Assembly: GCF_035046485.1 (NCBI RefSeq)
Contig: NC_085136.1
Span: 159,204,754-159,268,753, forward strand
Source of the DNA: Aedes albopictus
Lineage: Eukaryota; Arthropoda; Insecta; Diptera; Culicidae
Length of the DNA stretch: 64,000 nt
Direction: 5' to 3'
Shown here: piece after piece, positions 1 to 11,337 of the stretch
Layout of the letters: every line of letters starts with the position of its first letter
Position numbering within the stretch: position 1 is the first letter of the stretch
Program-made: the position numbers and the translations under genes
The notes under the pieces: generated by a model
The model's database searches: none
What the model was told of the DNA's origin: nothing
What the model saw: the letters and a program-made list of their open reading frames with translations, nothing else

Positions 1-1
1 T

Positions 2-271
2 GCACTTTACGGCGAACCCAGCATCCAGAAAGTGGCCAAAGCCGGAAGGATACGATGGGCAGGGCATGTTGCAAGAATGCCGGACAACAACCCTGCAAAG
101 CTGGTGTTTGCTAACCATCCGGTTGGTACAAGAAGGCGTGGAGCGCAGAGAGCACGATGGGCGGACCAGGTGGAGCGTGATCTGGCGAGTGTTGGGCGTG
201 ACCGACGTTGGAGAGCTGTAGCTGCAAATCGAGTATTATGGCGGCAAATTGTTGATTCAGTATTATCATGA
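2..271 (+). mobile_element. Non-LTR retrotransposon, C-terminal end of reverse-transcriptase ORF
   Basis: The frame is open from the window edge to the stop at 269-271 and ends a non-LTR (LINE) polyprotein. It shows the C-terminal signature of many insect LINEs: GRIRWAGHVARM, then RRRGAQRARWADQVERDL, then a Trp-rich end. It reads upstream of the first Met as well (LYGEPSIQKV), so the element is cut by the window edge rather than starting at position 32. A short AT-rich tail with TGAATGAATG follows the stop. A second copy of this domain lies at 38846-39121. The clade is not resolved. The domain is seen directly; mobility is inferred. Confidence 0.75.
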
Positions 272-403
272 ATTTGATGTTAACTAAATTAATGAATGAA
301 TGGAATTGCAGACTTGGATTTCAGAGCACTTCGTGTGAACTCTCTGGAATGGTATAGTCGCTGGCTTCCGCTGGATATGGTAGAACTTTCGCTGGTTCAG
401 TAG

Positions 404-1475
404 TCAGGACGTACAGTATGGCAATTCTCGCAGTTTGAAATCATGGACGTGATCTATTCCCATCCACCAAGAGAAACCTCTAACTAGTTGTTGCGTACGT
501 TTTGAACGGATTTTGAACGCCGTACAAGTACTGGAAGATCTTTTTAACTCCGAAGATAATGGCGGAAGCCCCTTTGTGGACCTGCATATGCACTTTTGAT
601 GTCTTTTGTTCAGTGTTTGAGATGCGAACTGTAGTAACCGTTCAGAACCATTCGGGTAGACGTGGCTCAAAACGGCTCTAATACCGTACGGTAAAGCGTT
701 CGTAGCTAGGACTAACGACAACTATGGTGAATAATGTACAAAACACCTCTCCGACTCCATCTGCTGTCGGCGCTGAGGGAACGTTCGCTTTCCTTCTTGC
801 TCTTTGGGTCAACCGCATCCTTCAGCAAGTTGCTCAACGGAAAAAGCGTGCTATTCAAAGTGTCGAAAAATCTGCCGTAGTAATTAACGAATTTTACGAA
901 TGATCGCACTTCGTCCTTATTCCGGGGTCGCGACATGTCCTGGATTGTATCCATCTTCTTCGGCAAACTCTGACTCGATTCTCTGATTTCTTTACCGGAA
1001 CAATAGGAGTTTCCCAGTTAGGACGCCCTCGGAAACCAACATGTTTAGTTCATCATCCACTACCTTTTGCAAATTACAAGGGAATTTCCGCGACTTCAGC
1101 AAAACCGGAGTCACATTCGATTTCAAAGTGAGACAAGCCTGACAAGAAATCCGACCGATCGTAATCTTTCCGTAAGTCTTGGAAACTTCACTTAATGCTA
1201 CAGACGTTGGAGTTGAAATCTTCAATGGCAGCCACATTTTTCCATCCAACCAACGTCATTCTACTGTACAAGTCTCCCCAATAACAGCATCGCCACCAGA
1301 AGCAGTATCAGATCTTCCTGTGTCGAATTCAATGTAACTTGTCTTCGCTGACCCTGGCTTCGGACCTAGTAACCTAGCGGACCTGTGGTCGCAGCAGATT
1401 TCTTCATACAAACACGCTCAATGCGTCCTTTAATTTTACAAGAAGAACACAATGTGTTTTGGTGCCTGGCGAAAA
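404..1475 (-). mobile_element. Ty3/gypsy retrotransposon remnant (gag zinc knuckle to RNase H)
   Basis: Decayed gypsy-type gag-pol on the minus strand, in several frames with stops. From 1475 downward: a cysteine knuckle (CSSCKIKGRIERVC), a pre-RT segment (VTPVLLKSRK, then LQKVVDDELNMLVSEGVL at about 1020-1140), the RT thumb (DEVRSFVKFVNYYGRF at about 860-930), and an RNase H start (LVLATNALPYGIRAVLSHVY at about 660-715). The RT palm with its catalytic Asp pair is missing between the pre-RT part and the thumb, so this copy is internally deleted as well as frameshifted. No LTR was recognised. Family assignment rests on the thumb and RNase H motifs. Confidence 0.8.
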
Positions 1476-2639
1476 AATCCAGGTGTGATTAATCGCCACA
1501 GTGATTAATCTTGTTCCTGGGTGCTCCGTCATTGTTACCACTCACCAAAACTTTGAAGTGCCCCTTGTTTTTTTTCACCATTTTCCTTTTTCGGCCATTG
1601 CACATGGCGAACAAGGGTCACACGACGAGCGGGCCTATATGTCCAGGCACGTGAAAAGGTTTACCCATCCGACGATAACGCAGGTTACAAAGCTAATGGG
1701 TAGTACGCTGATCGCAAGAAATTTCTTGGTCTGTCTCGATGCGTGGAATATTCAGGCAAGGAATCGCTCAAGAAATATTGCTGTGTGCATTCAAAATGCA
1801 AATATCAAATGCGGGAGCACCAAATGCGATAAGATTTTCTAACAAGTAACCCGATGTCAGTGAGAGCTTTCGAATCCTAGGTTGGCGGTGATATTGGCTA
1901 TGGTTGCTACGTTGCCTTTGGTAACATGTGTTACCGCGTTTGAAGCGCATTTGGGCACCGTTTGCATCTTGAACGCACACAGCAATAATAAAGCGTCCGG
2001 ATCCTAGTACGGAGCTGAAACGAAACGTCAAATCAAATGGGGCTTGCTGTGTTAAATTCCTTGATCATTCCGGTCACGGAAAAATAATACTCTGAAGGAA
2101 AATTACTTGAGCGATTCCGTTTGAAGTGCATACCTCGCACAAACCTGTGAAGCCGCACAATAGTTGCTGTGGTAGTCAGTCTCGGAGTCATAGTTTCCAC
2201 GTCGCACGAGAGCTTCGCAATAGCGAAGATCAAGAGGGTGTGTTAGGGGGAATCGGTTTAATACGCGCCACCAGGGTAAAACGACCCACCTCAATATCTC
2301 CCTGATAATACAATTTTTCATATGACATGTTTACATTAATCGATAGAATTTTCAAATTTCCATCTTCTGAATCAAAAAAACTTGGAATTTAACAAACTTA
2401 CACAATATTAATATTGAAAAACAATTTTTGCCATTTCTGTTGTAAGAATGCGAAAACTTTATTCGCAAATTTGGAGGTCAAACGTAATGAATTTGCAACT
2501 TAATATGAAAATCTCTTTGCTCACTCGCGAAATTTATTATTTGCGCGAAAAAGTGCCGTTTTAAGTGTAAAAACGCGTATTTTAAGGTCCAAAATCGCGA
2601 GTACTCCTGGGGCAAAATGCGAAAAGTCCCAAAAAAAAT
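1476..2639. other. Intergenic, no recognisable gene
   Basis: Reading frames of up to 113 codons occur on both strands here, but they overlap each other, lack recognisable motifs and have no compositional support. From about 2330 to 2640 the DNA is AT-rich with runs of A. No repeat structure or RNA gene was seen. Confidence 0.4.
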
Positions 2640-2918
2640 GACCACGTGGTTTATGGACAGCCCCTAATGGGCATTATTGAGCGATTCATGGCTAAAATCG
2701 AGTCGTCCCTTAGGGTGCGCGTTATACCCCGATCTCCCCTACTGCAGTTGTTGTGCCCCTTCCAGGTGGCCGATAATCCAAGTCTCGTCTATGCTGGGTT
2801 CACTATCAAGCCCATTAGTGAGATTGAGTCCCGCTCTACTCGAAACTATGGCTAGACTAAGCGTCGATGTTGCGCACGTAGCCGTCATCAAAAAAAACTA
2901 CAGTAGGAGCGGTGCAGA

Positions 2919-2975
2919 TTTTTTTTTTTTGTTTATATTTATGTGTATTTTAACTTATAGCTAATTCTACACTTC
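2919..2975 (-). mobile_element. 57-bp A-tailed micro-insertion
   Basis: Perfect 12-bp direct repeats GAGCGGTGCAGA (2907-2918 and 2976-2987) bracket 57 bp inside the LINE endonuclease frame. On the minus strand the insert reads GTGTAGAATTAGC, then ATAAGTTAAAATACAC, and ends in a long A run. The A tail and long target duplication indicate target-primed retrotransposition. The same core occurs at 31823-31879, 41974-42018 and 63725-63777. Confidence 0.7.
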
Positions 2976-4034
2976 GAGCGGTGCAGAGTCCATCGTTGAT
3001 GAAACCTTCTGGAGCCCGGATCTAAACCCTAGCTCGGACTGTAGGGTTGACGATGAATACACACACATAGTGACCATCTGCCGATTCGATTCAGGGTGGA
3101 ACACTGATGGAGACGGCCACAGCTGATGGTCATCGACCGTTATCGTTGATGGCTAACTCGCGCTTCGATAACCCGGCATTTGTGGAGCGATTGCATATGG
3201 AAATTGACATCGACGATGTATCCAGCGATGATCTAGTCAGAAACCTAAGCCGTGCATGTGACGCCGCAATTCCAAGGCGATCTCTACCCAGAAATAAACG
3301 CAAGTCGGTGTACTGGTAGTGTCCAGAAATCGCAGAACTTCGCACATCCTGCCTAAGAGCAAGAAAGGAGACGCAAAGAGCTCACACCGATGAGTATAGA
3401 ATGAGGCCTACAGGGTGGCTAAACTAATACTGAACGAAAAGATTAAGGCGCGTAAGCGAGCGTGCTTCGAAAATCTCTACCAGGCAGCCAACACGACCCC
3501 TTGGGGTGATGCCTACAGAGTTATCATAGCCAAAACGAAGCTTCCTCTGAAGATCGTGGAAATGTTGTAACCGCACCACGATACAAGACCATGGTCCTCA
3601 CCCACTATGGTCGAACCGGCCAAAGCGAGGTCGACCCGGTGATGAGCGACGAGCTCATCGCAATAGCGAGGTCAAGAACAAGGCCCCAGGTTCGGACTGT
3701 ATCCCGACAGTAGCCATCAAGACGGCCATCGAGGCTAGCCCTGACATGTTCAGAATTGCAATGCAGATGTGCCCAGACAGAGGAAAATTTCCGGAGAGGC
3801 GTAAAAGGCAAAGATTGGTTCTACTGCCCTAACCCGGGAAGCCACCTGGCAACCCGTCAGCATACAGGCCTATTTTCCTTCGGGACACCACCGGGAAACT
3901 GCTGATGGTCTTTACCGAGAAACCCAATGAATCTGGCCTCTCTAATAATCAGTTCGGCTTCCGCAAGGGACGATCTACGGTGCACGCTATTAGGGCTGTA
4001 ACCAAAACGGCCGAAATAGCACTTCAAAAGAAGC

Positions 4035-4206
4035 GGATCTGGTTGGATGGTTAGAACACTTGACTATCACGCCGAGGACCTGGGATCGAATCCCACTCCC
4101 GACAAACTCACAAAATGTGAGTTCTTCCTTCGGAAGGGAAGTAAAAACGTGGGTCCCGAGATGAACTAGCCCAGGGCTAAAAATCTCGTTAATACAGATA
4201 AAAAAA
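4035..4206 (+). mobile_element. tRNA-derived SINE, copy 1
   Basis: A 172-bp insertion with pol III promoter boxes: A-box-like TGGTTGGATGG and B-box GGATCGAATCC, followed by a tRNA-unrelated body ending in AAATCTCGTTAATACAG and an A-rich tail. It is flanked by perfect 14-bp target duplications ACTTCAAAAGAAGC (4021-4034 and 4207-4220) and sits in the RT part of a LINE. A near-identical copy is at 21717-21896, which defines the family ends. The SINE class is certain from structure; the family name is not. Confidence 0.88.
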
Positions 4207-4310
4207 ACTTCAAAAGAAGCGAACGAGAATCCGTTATTGTCGTCACACTGAACATCTTTTGTTCAATACTGTGATAAGCAGCAGCCGGTGGAGTATTTGA
4301 AGGCATTTAC

Positions 4311-5129
4311 ACAAAAATGCTTTTAGGACTTCCAGAAGAAACCTGTGGGAAAATCCCTTATGGAACAGTTAGAGGAATCATTAGGGTCCATGGCAGAACT
4401 TTTGATGAAATGCGAGGAATTACAGAAAGATTTCGTAGCAAATTTCGCGATGAATTCCCTGGCAAAATACTCGATACCACCAGGGCTTCTGATGCGATTT
4501 CGAAGGAATCATCGGAGAAATTCACGAAGTGGACATTCCGCTGGAATGACGGCAAATTGTCGTTGAAATGCCTGACAAGATTCCCGATGGAATAGCGAAA
4601 GATTGCACATCCCTGGTGGATTCTTGACAGAATGACACGAAATGCCCGATAAAATCCTTTGTAGAATTTACAATTGAACCCCAAAACGTTCAAGCACTTG
4701 TTCACTCTAAATGGACGAGCAGACCCCATGGCGAGGTGACACAATTTCTGTCAGGCCATGGGTGGTCCTCGGACCACGGGTGCGACCCTGGAAGACCCTA
4801 GTACTCCGCAGAATTGGCCTCGCAGTCGCCTCCCGGACGACCATTTCGTGCCCGCCCAAAACTTCCGGAGCCTGCGAAGAAAGAAGAGTGTGTTCTCATG
4901 AACCCTTGAATAGCTCACGCCGACCCTAAGAGTCTCGCACGTGTTAGGGCAGGTTCGTCTGTGCCGCGGAGTAACAACCTGTTGACGAGTACCGGTTGTA
5001 GTATCCGAGCCTACTGATGCCGCCATCGGCCGAAGCACTTTTTCAATCCTTTCAATTACGTTCAAAGCCCCGACCGCCTGACACAACATTCACAAAACCC
5101 AAAATCTACAAATATTCATACAGTTGTAG
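4311..5129. other. Degenerate repeat and GC-richer intergenic DNA
   Basis: From 4311 to about 4700 the sequence is a decayed short-period array of GAATTCC-type motifs. The part from 4730 to 5100 is GC-richer and unidentified. It has open frames on both strands but none matches a family I recognise. Confidence 0.4.
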
Positions 5130-5131
5130 TA

Positions 5132-5791
5132 GGGTAACCAATATAATTTGGACCCCCATATATTTTGGACCCCCTGGATCGTATTATCACAATTTTCACA
5201 GATTTAGGAAAAAGATCACTCAAATTTTTTGAATCATTCGCTAAATTACATTGCTCTGCACGGGCAGCAATCATTTCCTCACTGGAAATATCCTTATTTG
5301 CCTTGGAATTATTTTTTGCCAATCTCGTCATCCGTGCGAGTGTCGCATCATGTTTACAAAAAGAGACTGCGGTGCTGAGGAAACTTGTAGATGTAAACAA
5401 AAACGTTTATCATTCTAGTGCATTAAATTCGCAAAGTTCGTCTAATCAGCCTTTGTTAATCAACTAATTAGGATGTGATACAGCATATTCAAGCGGCGAA
5501 TTCTTCCAAAATAGTTTCAAACGAGTTTAAAAATCGGGTGTCCAAAATATATACCGAAGAGGGCCCAAAATATATTGGGGTGTCCAAAACAGTAAAAACT
5601 GATGCTTAAAAATCAGTTATTTTCATTAAAGTTTCAGCCAGAAATTACCTTGTGGGTATTTTTAACGGACAGTGGAGGCTTTTACGAACATATTAACATC
5701 ATCATTATGTGTAAATACCCTCCGTATCTGTTTGATTTTGAATTAAATTCAAACCAATGTCCTCTAGGGGTCCAAAATTCAACCGTTACCC
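5132..5791. mobile_element. TA-flanked MITE with GGGTAAC terminal repeats
   Basis: The ends are inverted repeats: GGGTAACC...TTTGGACCCC at 5132 and its reverse complement ending GGTTACCC-like (CGTTACCC) at 5791, about 27 bp with several mismatches. Both sides are bordered by TA (5130-5131, 5792-5793), as expected for Tc1/mariner/pogo elements. The inside holds repeated TTTGGAC/CCCAAAATATAT motifs and overlapping frames of about 100 codons on both strands without recognisable transposase motifs. Confidence 0.55.
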
Positions 5792-5793
5792 TA

Positions 5794-6533
5794 TATTTCA
5801 AGTTAATCCACATTGACTTTCTGAAATCCTGGATGATTCCCAACTCCTTCACGAACATAACTGTTTTGGAGATTCTTCTTTCTTTCAACTCACGTGAAAT
5901 AACTGCAAACAAACCGATTTAATTGTGTGTACAGAGCTACTTTTATTTACATGTTTACCTAAAGTAATAACATCGTTGGCAATCTGGGCTTACAACAGTT
6001 TGTAAGAGTTCGGCTTCAAATCACCTACTGTTCTAAGTTTAGTCACACAGCAATGGGTGTTATGCGACGAAGGAAACCTGCTTCAATGAGATCTATCTGT
6101 GTTACCTGTAAGCATGAATTCCTCATCTTCAAAAAAGCAAGCAGCTGCTGGGCTAGAGGTGAATGGATAATTTTTACAGTGCATTTTTGTTTTTTCGGCT
6201 AAGATTCAGAGCCATTGGGAAATTTTAAGGAATGAAAGATTTGTGCTATGCAATGGGTCATAGAAGTGGAAACTAATGTACAATAATCCATTTTTGCGGA
6301 AGAAGTCGCAATGATGTGGGTCAATAAAATGAATGAAATGATCAACGTCTCGTCAACTATATAGTGTGCGATCCATTTGTTTGTAAACTTTTTTTTTTCT
6401 TTAAATAAGAACTCGTTAATTCTAAATAGGAATCATTTAACAATGCTTCTATGGAAGCATCAAATTATACGCGACAAAATAAAAACACTGCGGCGGTGTA
6501 TCAAGATTCTTCTTCACGGTGAACATGGTAACT
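5794..6533. other. Downstream flank and probable 3' UTR of the UNC93-like gene
   Basis: No gene is seen on the plus strand. On the minus strand this is the 3' side of the UNC93-like gene. A minus-strand AATAAA occurs at 5942-5947, about 590 bp below the stop codon, and is a possible polyadenylation signal; no transcript supports it here. Confidence 0.35.
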
Positions 6534-9500
6534 TTACAGATGCGTGATGACGATGTCCTCTTCGAGTTCATCCTTTTCGTCGTCCTCTTCCATCTCCTTG
6601 CGTTCGGCTTCGGTCTGCTGCTGCTTGGGCGTGTCCTCCAGCTTCTTGAGGCGACGTTCCTGGAAATTGGAGAATGGTTGGTTATTAGATGAGTATACAG
6701 TGTTTTAAGTACACGTATAATTTCAACGAATTTCCCGGAAAAAAGCTTGAAGAGTTCAACGTCGACGAATTCTAAGCTGGATTTCATGAGGCTGGATCAA
6801 CGACGAATTCAATGTTTATTGTTTAGATAATCCTAGACAAATTCGGGAGTATAACTTGCAAAATTTCTATCTGTTCATTGACTTCAAAGAGCCGTATGAT
6901 TCAATGAAAAGTAACAAGTCATGACAGATAGTATAGCATGGTTGAGCATGGTTTTCGGACGAAACTGATTAGGCTGATCCATGTGGCACGCAGACAAAGT
7001 ATTACCCTCGTTCGTAACCCGGAAGCAACTCTGTGCAAGCAAAACGACGCCGCTTCCAAACGTGCCTCAGCCCAACTAGGAGTTCCCAGAGTATATCAGG
7101 AACGATTCCTGTAACTTCCTGATTATGGTATACTGGGAATCGAAGTGGGACACGCTTAGGTAATCATGCACAGGTGAACTGGTAGCGACGGTATTCTATC
7201 TAGGGTCAGAGTCGGGTAACACTGACCTAATGCGTCTGAAGCGCTAGTGTCGGCGCCGCCTATTGTCCCATAAAACCGTAAAGTTCGTTTACAACCCGTG
7301 TGTAATTTATGCAGCTAATTGAGTGGAAGTAGGTTCAAATTAACACGTCTGATAAAATGCTGATCCAGCTCTGAGCCTAGTCTCTATAAGGGGCTATACC
7401 AACCCTCGGTTGGCCTCACTGCTTGTATGGGTAACCACTGCCACTGCCCTTGGGTTCGAGGTGCATGACCAAAACCTGCCGAAATTGCGCGACCCGCTGG
7501 GAGAAAGAAGCGCCCGGCAAATGATGGTGGAGCACTGAAAACGTAGAGAACGATCAGCACGAGTAGCTAGGCGCAAAAGTCAGCTGCTAAGCGCACCAAG
7601 GGAAACCACCCGAGCGGAGTGAAGAGAATCCCCGCATCACGATAAGGAAAAATAAGATGAGAAAAGTCAAAGCAGACCGTAATCACGATAGGGGCGACAC
7701 GTTGATCCTCAATACTGAGATGGATATGTTACACCGAGGTGCTGAAGGTCATGAGAGTGGGAAATCGGCCCCCGTCACTAGACACGGAGGTGAACAGCAT
7801 CCAGCGCAACAGGACGAGATAGATGAGGTCTTGAGCAAGAAGGTGCAGATGAGATCCATGAGGGCGGAGACGACTCTGCAGTGTAATAAGCTGGACAAGA
7901 TCACCGACACCGAGGAGCTTGCAGCCGCCCTAGGGCAGAAGTGTGAGGTAGATATATTCAGTGCATAAATCCGTCTGCGCCGCAGACTCTGCGGAAAAGC
8001 CTGGAAGGCACGTAGATCGGCATGGTTAAGTTCCAGTAGGGAATGTTAACAAGGCAGCTGCAATCGGGAAGATCGAAGTTGGCTGATGATAATGTTAGAG
8101 CAAAGCGAATTGAGCCCTACAAAGCAGAAGGGCCCATATAGCCGAGGCGGTAAACGCACGGGTATTCAGCATGACCATGCTGAGGGTGACGGGTTCGATT
8201 CCCGGTCGGTCCAGGATCTTTTCGTATAGGAAATTTCCTTGACTTCCTTGGGCATAGAGTATCTTCGTGCCTGCCACACGATATACACATGCAAAATGGT
8301 CATTGGCAGAGGAAGCTCTCAGTTAATAACTGTGGAAGTGCTCATAGAACACTAAGCTGAGAAGCAGGCTTTGTCCCAATGAGGACGTAACGCCAAGAAG
8401 AGAGAGAGAGAGAAAGCAGCTTAATTGAACAAATATGTATTTTAAAGCACGTAAGTGGGCGTGCTTTGATAACCACTACCAGGCAGACAACACGATCCCC
8501 AGGGGTGTTGCCTACAGTGAAGTCATGGCCTAAACGAAGGGCACATCAGCACCCCTAGAATGCTCCCTCAAGAGCTACAGAAGATCGTAGAAACGTTGTT
8601 CCCACGCTACAACACACGGGTCCAGATGGTATTCCGGCAGAAGCCATTAAGGCGGCCATAGAGGTTCGCCCTGACATGTTCAGAATGGCTATTCAGATGT
8701 GCCTGGACAGATGAGAAATTCCAGATAGATGGGAACAGGGGAAGTCACTTGACGAGCGTACAAACCAAGCTATTTACTGGACATTGCCGGGAAGCTGTTG
8801 AAGCGGATTATTCTGTCGTGAATGACGGTCTATATCGAGAGATCAGATGACTGGAATGGTCGATCAACGGTAGATGCTATAAAGCTATTAAGTCAGTAAC
8901 CAAAATGGTCCGAGATAGCAATCCGATGGAAGCGAAGGGGAATCAGGTACTGCGCAGTCTTCACGCTAGGCTGAAGAACGCGTTCAACAGTGTCAACTGG
9001 ATCACCTTCAAGAATGCCATACATCATCTAGAAGTCCCGAATAGCCTATGCTGGATACTGGAAGGCACGGTAGATGATTGGATGAGGGCGAGACAGCTGG
9101 CTGCACACCACACCACCACCACGGAAATGGTGGTAATGAACAACCGAAAATCTGTACAACAGGTAGTGGTCAACACAGGCGAGTGCATATTCTACTTCAG
9201 GCAGCAGAATGTAGAACGCAATACACTTGAAATATGATCCTAAAGGGCCTTCAATACTTGAGGGGACTTGGAGCGTCCATGGCGGAGTACAAGATAACGG
9301 TGTGTTGAAGTTAGAGGTTTAACTACAACTTCGTCAAACCCTATGTGAATCCCGTTACATGGTAGATTACGCATAAACGGAAGTGATGGTAATATATATT
9401 GAATGACCTAGCAAAAACGAAGATCTTGCCTCTGATCCATCAGGTACAAAAGAGCAATGTGGTGGACCTCACATGCATCCTATTAAATCTTCAAATCACT

Positions 9501-11313
9501 TACCTTTGCAAGATGCCGGATTTCCACAATGGCGTATCCGACCATTCCAAGGGCCAAGACTGCAGCCAAGATATAGAGCTTCATCCGCGCGCACAACTGG
9601 GTAGAGTAAGCGTAGGCAATCACAAAACCGGCAGACTCCCACAGCCGATAGTTCGAGAAGGCGGCTTCCTTGTTTCGTCGGAACAGAGCTCCGTAGATAC
9701 CTGAATGAGAGGGAGAAAATTAAGTTCCAACTTCGGTCGTCGAGAAAGGTGATGCAAATGATGACTTACCGTTGATTTGGGTTTGCCACACGGCGTCACC
9801 AACACCCCACAGGCCAGAAATGGCGTAGAAGACCAACGCGTGGTCCGGATGGGGCTTCCAGAACAGACAGTAGATGACAACTCCACCGTGGACGAGAGCA
9901 CCTGTCAATTCAGAATCAGTTTGCGATTACGTTCACCCTGAGGCTACATTTTCATCACTTACCCAACAAAATGATCGGAATACGCCCGATGTACTTCATG
10001 ATCGATCCGAAGATGATGGAGCAGATAGCGTTGACCACACCGAAGCAGATCATGACGTAGCCGATCTGATGAATTCCCAGCGCGCACGATACGTAAGCCT
10101 GGGTGAACTCTGCGCCGATGAACGCCTGCTCCATACCGATGAAGATCGTGATCGGGATCAGAAGCTGCTGGTTGGCCTTCTTGAGCTGCTTAAACGTAGC
10201 CGACAGAAGCTGCACTCCGGAAACCTCGATTGCGGAGATCGAACCACGACGCTTCTCACCATATCTGTAAGAATTCGCAAGGTACCGTTGAGTTGGTCTG
10301 ATTCATCGCGCCCGTTGTTATCTGCACTTACCGGGACAGCGGGTCCATGAACAGGGCAATGATCACGACAGCGGCGATAATACAGGACAGGTAGATGGCA
10401 GAGATTTCAAAGATCTCATTGTCTGGCGGCCGCTGAAGGTTGGCATTGTCGTCGGTTTCCACTACGCAGAAGTTGGCGCCACACTTGGCCAGTGCCAAAT
10501 CACCCAAGGTTTCATTGTCGGAATGTACGGAACCACCTCCGTGAGCTCCACTGGAAAGGACTGTAACACGAAAAAAGATCGTTAATTTCATTGAATCGTT
10601 CTCCGGTTCGAACTCGACCAACTTACCCAAGCTGGAGATCAAATTTCCCCACAGTTCGGCGGTCTGCCAGGCCAGGAAGAAGAATCCGAAGAATCGCACG
10701 ATGATGGCCTCGACCGATTGTTCCGTCAGCTTGGCGTACACCTGACCCAGCTGCGTCAGGTAGGTGGCCTTACTGGCCCACATGGGCGCCGCACCCAAAC
10801 CGACCAGGATGCCGGCCGGTACCAACGTGTAGAACGTGGGATAGAACTGAGCAGCAATGTACGGAGCATAGCACAGCATGCTCACACAGAGAGTCCATTT
10901 GGCCGTTAGCTTCCTGATGACCAGCGTGGGCAGGAAAATGCAGGATACCACCAGGGCGGCGTAGATCGCACTGAGCGATACCGTTCCGAGGCCGTCCTTG
11001 GCGTTGATCGACGACTGCAGGTTGGCGGTTCCCTGTATGGTGTGGAGAGAAGGGGACATTTAAGGTTGTTTTGCGTTACGGTCTTATAAGAGTTTGATGC
11101 GTTACCTGGAAAGCAGTAAACTGCACCATAAAAGCGAACGATACCGTGGTGATATTCTTCAAGATTCGCCATTTTTCATTTTTGTTCAAGGTGACCTTGT
11201 CTCGCAGGGAAACGGTGTCGTTCTGTAGGAAAAATGAAGAAACCGTTATAGGAAGTGTAACATTAGTGTTTTATCAGACTACAAACCTTGTCAGGGTCAA
11301 ATCCTCCGTGCAT
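6534..11313 (-). CDS. UNC93-like transmembrane protein, eight coding exons
   Basis: Minus-strand exons 11287-11313, 11106-11222, 10627-11032, 10332-10560, 9963-10264, 9770-9901, 9504-9700 and 6534-6659 join to 1,536 nt (511 residues and stop). Every intron is GT-AG and all phases agree. The product starts MHGGFDPDK after a CAAAATG context. It has about twelve hydrophobic segments, the first at residues about 33-50 with FTAFQGTANLQSS, a family hallmark; a Cys-containing loop lies at about residues 186-240. The hydrophilic tail (471-511) is rich in Glu and Asp and ends VITHL. This fits UNC93-like proteins of the MFS-related UNC-93 family (Drosophila CG4928 type). Worm UNC-93 tunes a two-pore potassium channel and vertebrate UNC93B1 traffics Toll-like receptors; the insect role is not settled. 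The last exon lies 2,844 bp from the seventh, across a transposon-filled intron. The gene looks intact. Confidence 0.92.
6870..7060 (+). mobile_element. LINE reverse-transcriptase fragment in UNC93-like intron
   Basis: A short stretch reads FIDFKEPYDSMK, matching the RT palm motif of LINEs whose intact form is FIDFKAAYDSVKRNELW, followed by a frameshifted EIRLIR-like segment (LGSMWHA region at about 6980). It is antisense to the host gene and lies in its last intron. The fragment is small, so the clade cannot be assigned. The relation to the LINE at 44730-45890 (NYHLFIS at the same motif) is likely. Confidence 0.45.
7576..8125 (+). mobile_element. LINE ORF1 fragment (R1-like)
   Basis: A plus-strand frame at 7657-7968 ends DTEELAAALGQKCEVDIFSA, and the next frame continues IRLRRRLCG. 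This order (TEELAAAL, then IRLR, then a Leu-Pro segment) matches the ORF1/Gag-like protein of R1-type LINEs, ahead of where its zinc knuckles would be. The SINE at 8132 interrupts it and RT of an R1-like element follows at 8440, so the two pieces may be one element. It lies antisense in the UNC93-like intron. Recognition is by motif order only. Confidence 0.5.
8132..8413 (+). mobile_element. Feilai-type SINE
   Basis: The tRNA-like head has A box TAGCCGAGGCGG, a stem-loop CAGCATGACCATGCTG in the anticodon position, and B box GGTTCGATTCC. The body contains GGCATAGAGTATCTTCG, CAAAATGGTCATTGGCAGAG, TTAATAACTGTGGAAGTGC and ACACTAAGCTGAGAAGCAGG, which I recognise as the mosquito Feilai family, ending in an AGAGAG tail. 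AAAGCAG occurs just before the head and just after the tail and is a plausible target duplication. It lies in the UNC93-like last intron in antisense. Confidence 0.85.
8440..9310 (+). mobile_element. R1/Jockey-type LINE remnant (linker and RT)
   Basis: Same lineage as 2640-4310. The linker reads ARKWACFDNHYQADNT, then AYSEVMA. RT motifs follow: DIAGKLLKRIILS at about 8780, GRSTVDAI at about 8860, KRRGIRYCAVFTLG at about 8935, and NAFNSVNW then IHHLEVPNSL at about 8970-9050. Frameshifts and stops interrupt it throughout, and the catalytic FADD block is absent. It lies antisense within the last intron of the UNC93-like gene and seems tolerated there. Confidence 0.78.
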
Positions 11314-11337
11314 TTTGAATGGATTATTTGATTACAT
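11314..11337 (-). other. 5' UTR part of UNC93-like exon with upstream splice acceptor
   Basis: A TTTACAG acceptor (minus strand) ends at 11338, 24 nt above the start codon. This suggests the first coding exon has a short leader and that a non-coding first exon and promoter lie farther upstream (above 11340). The upstream exon was not located. Confidence 0.5.

Larger units (their letters stand above)
2640..4310 (+). mobile_element. R1/Jockey-type LINE remnant (endonuclease C-terminus, linker, RT start)
   Basis: Degenerate non-LTR element in several frames. The C-terminal half of the APE-type endonuclease can be followed from about 2830 (LETMARLSVDVAHV), through SGAESIVDETF at about 2976-3010 and EYTH near 3060. 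The endonuclease-RT linker is at 3150-3540 (PAFVERLHMEIDIDDVSSDD; SLPRNKRKSVYW; CPEIAEL). The RT start follows at 3840-4035 (NPSAYRPI, TGKLLM, NNQFGFRKGRSTVHAIRAV). A SINE (4035-4206) interrupts the RT and the LINE resumes after it (RIRYC, then VVTLN). A second copy of the same lineage lies at 8440-9310. Many stops make it non-functional. Exact clade (R1 versus Jockey) is inferred. Confidence 0.8.

Noticed and set aside
1501..2321. Overlapping frames of 66-113 codons as genes
   Set aside because: They overlap on both strands, have no motif and no splice or promoter support.
5116..5467. A transposase in the TA-flanked element at 5132-5791
   Set aside because: Frames of about 100 codons on both strands show no DDE/D catalytic pattern or DNA-binding domain that I can identify.
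9874..10350. 158-codon plus-strand frame
   Set aside because: It is the antisense shadow of UNC93-like exons and crosses two of their introns.
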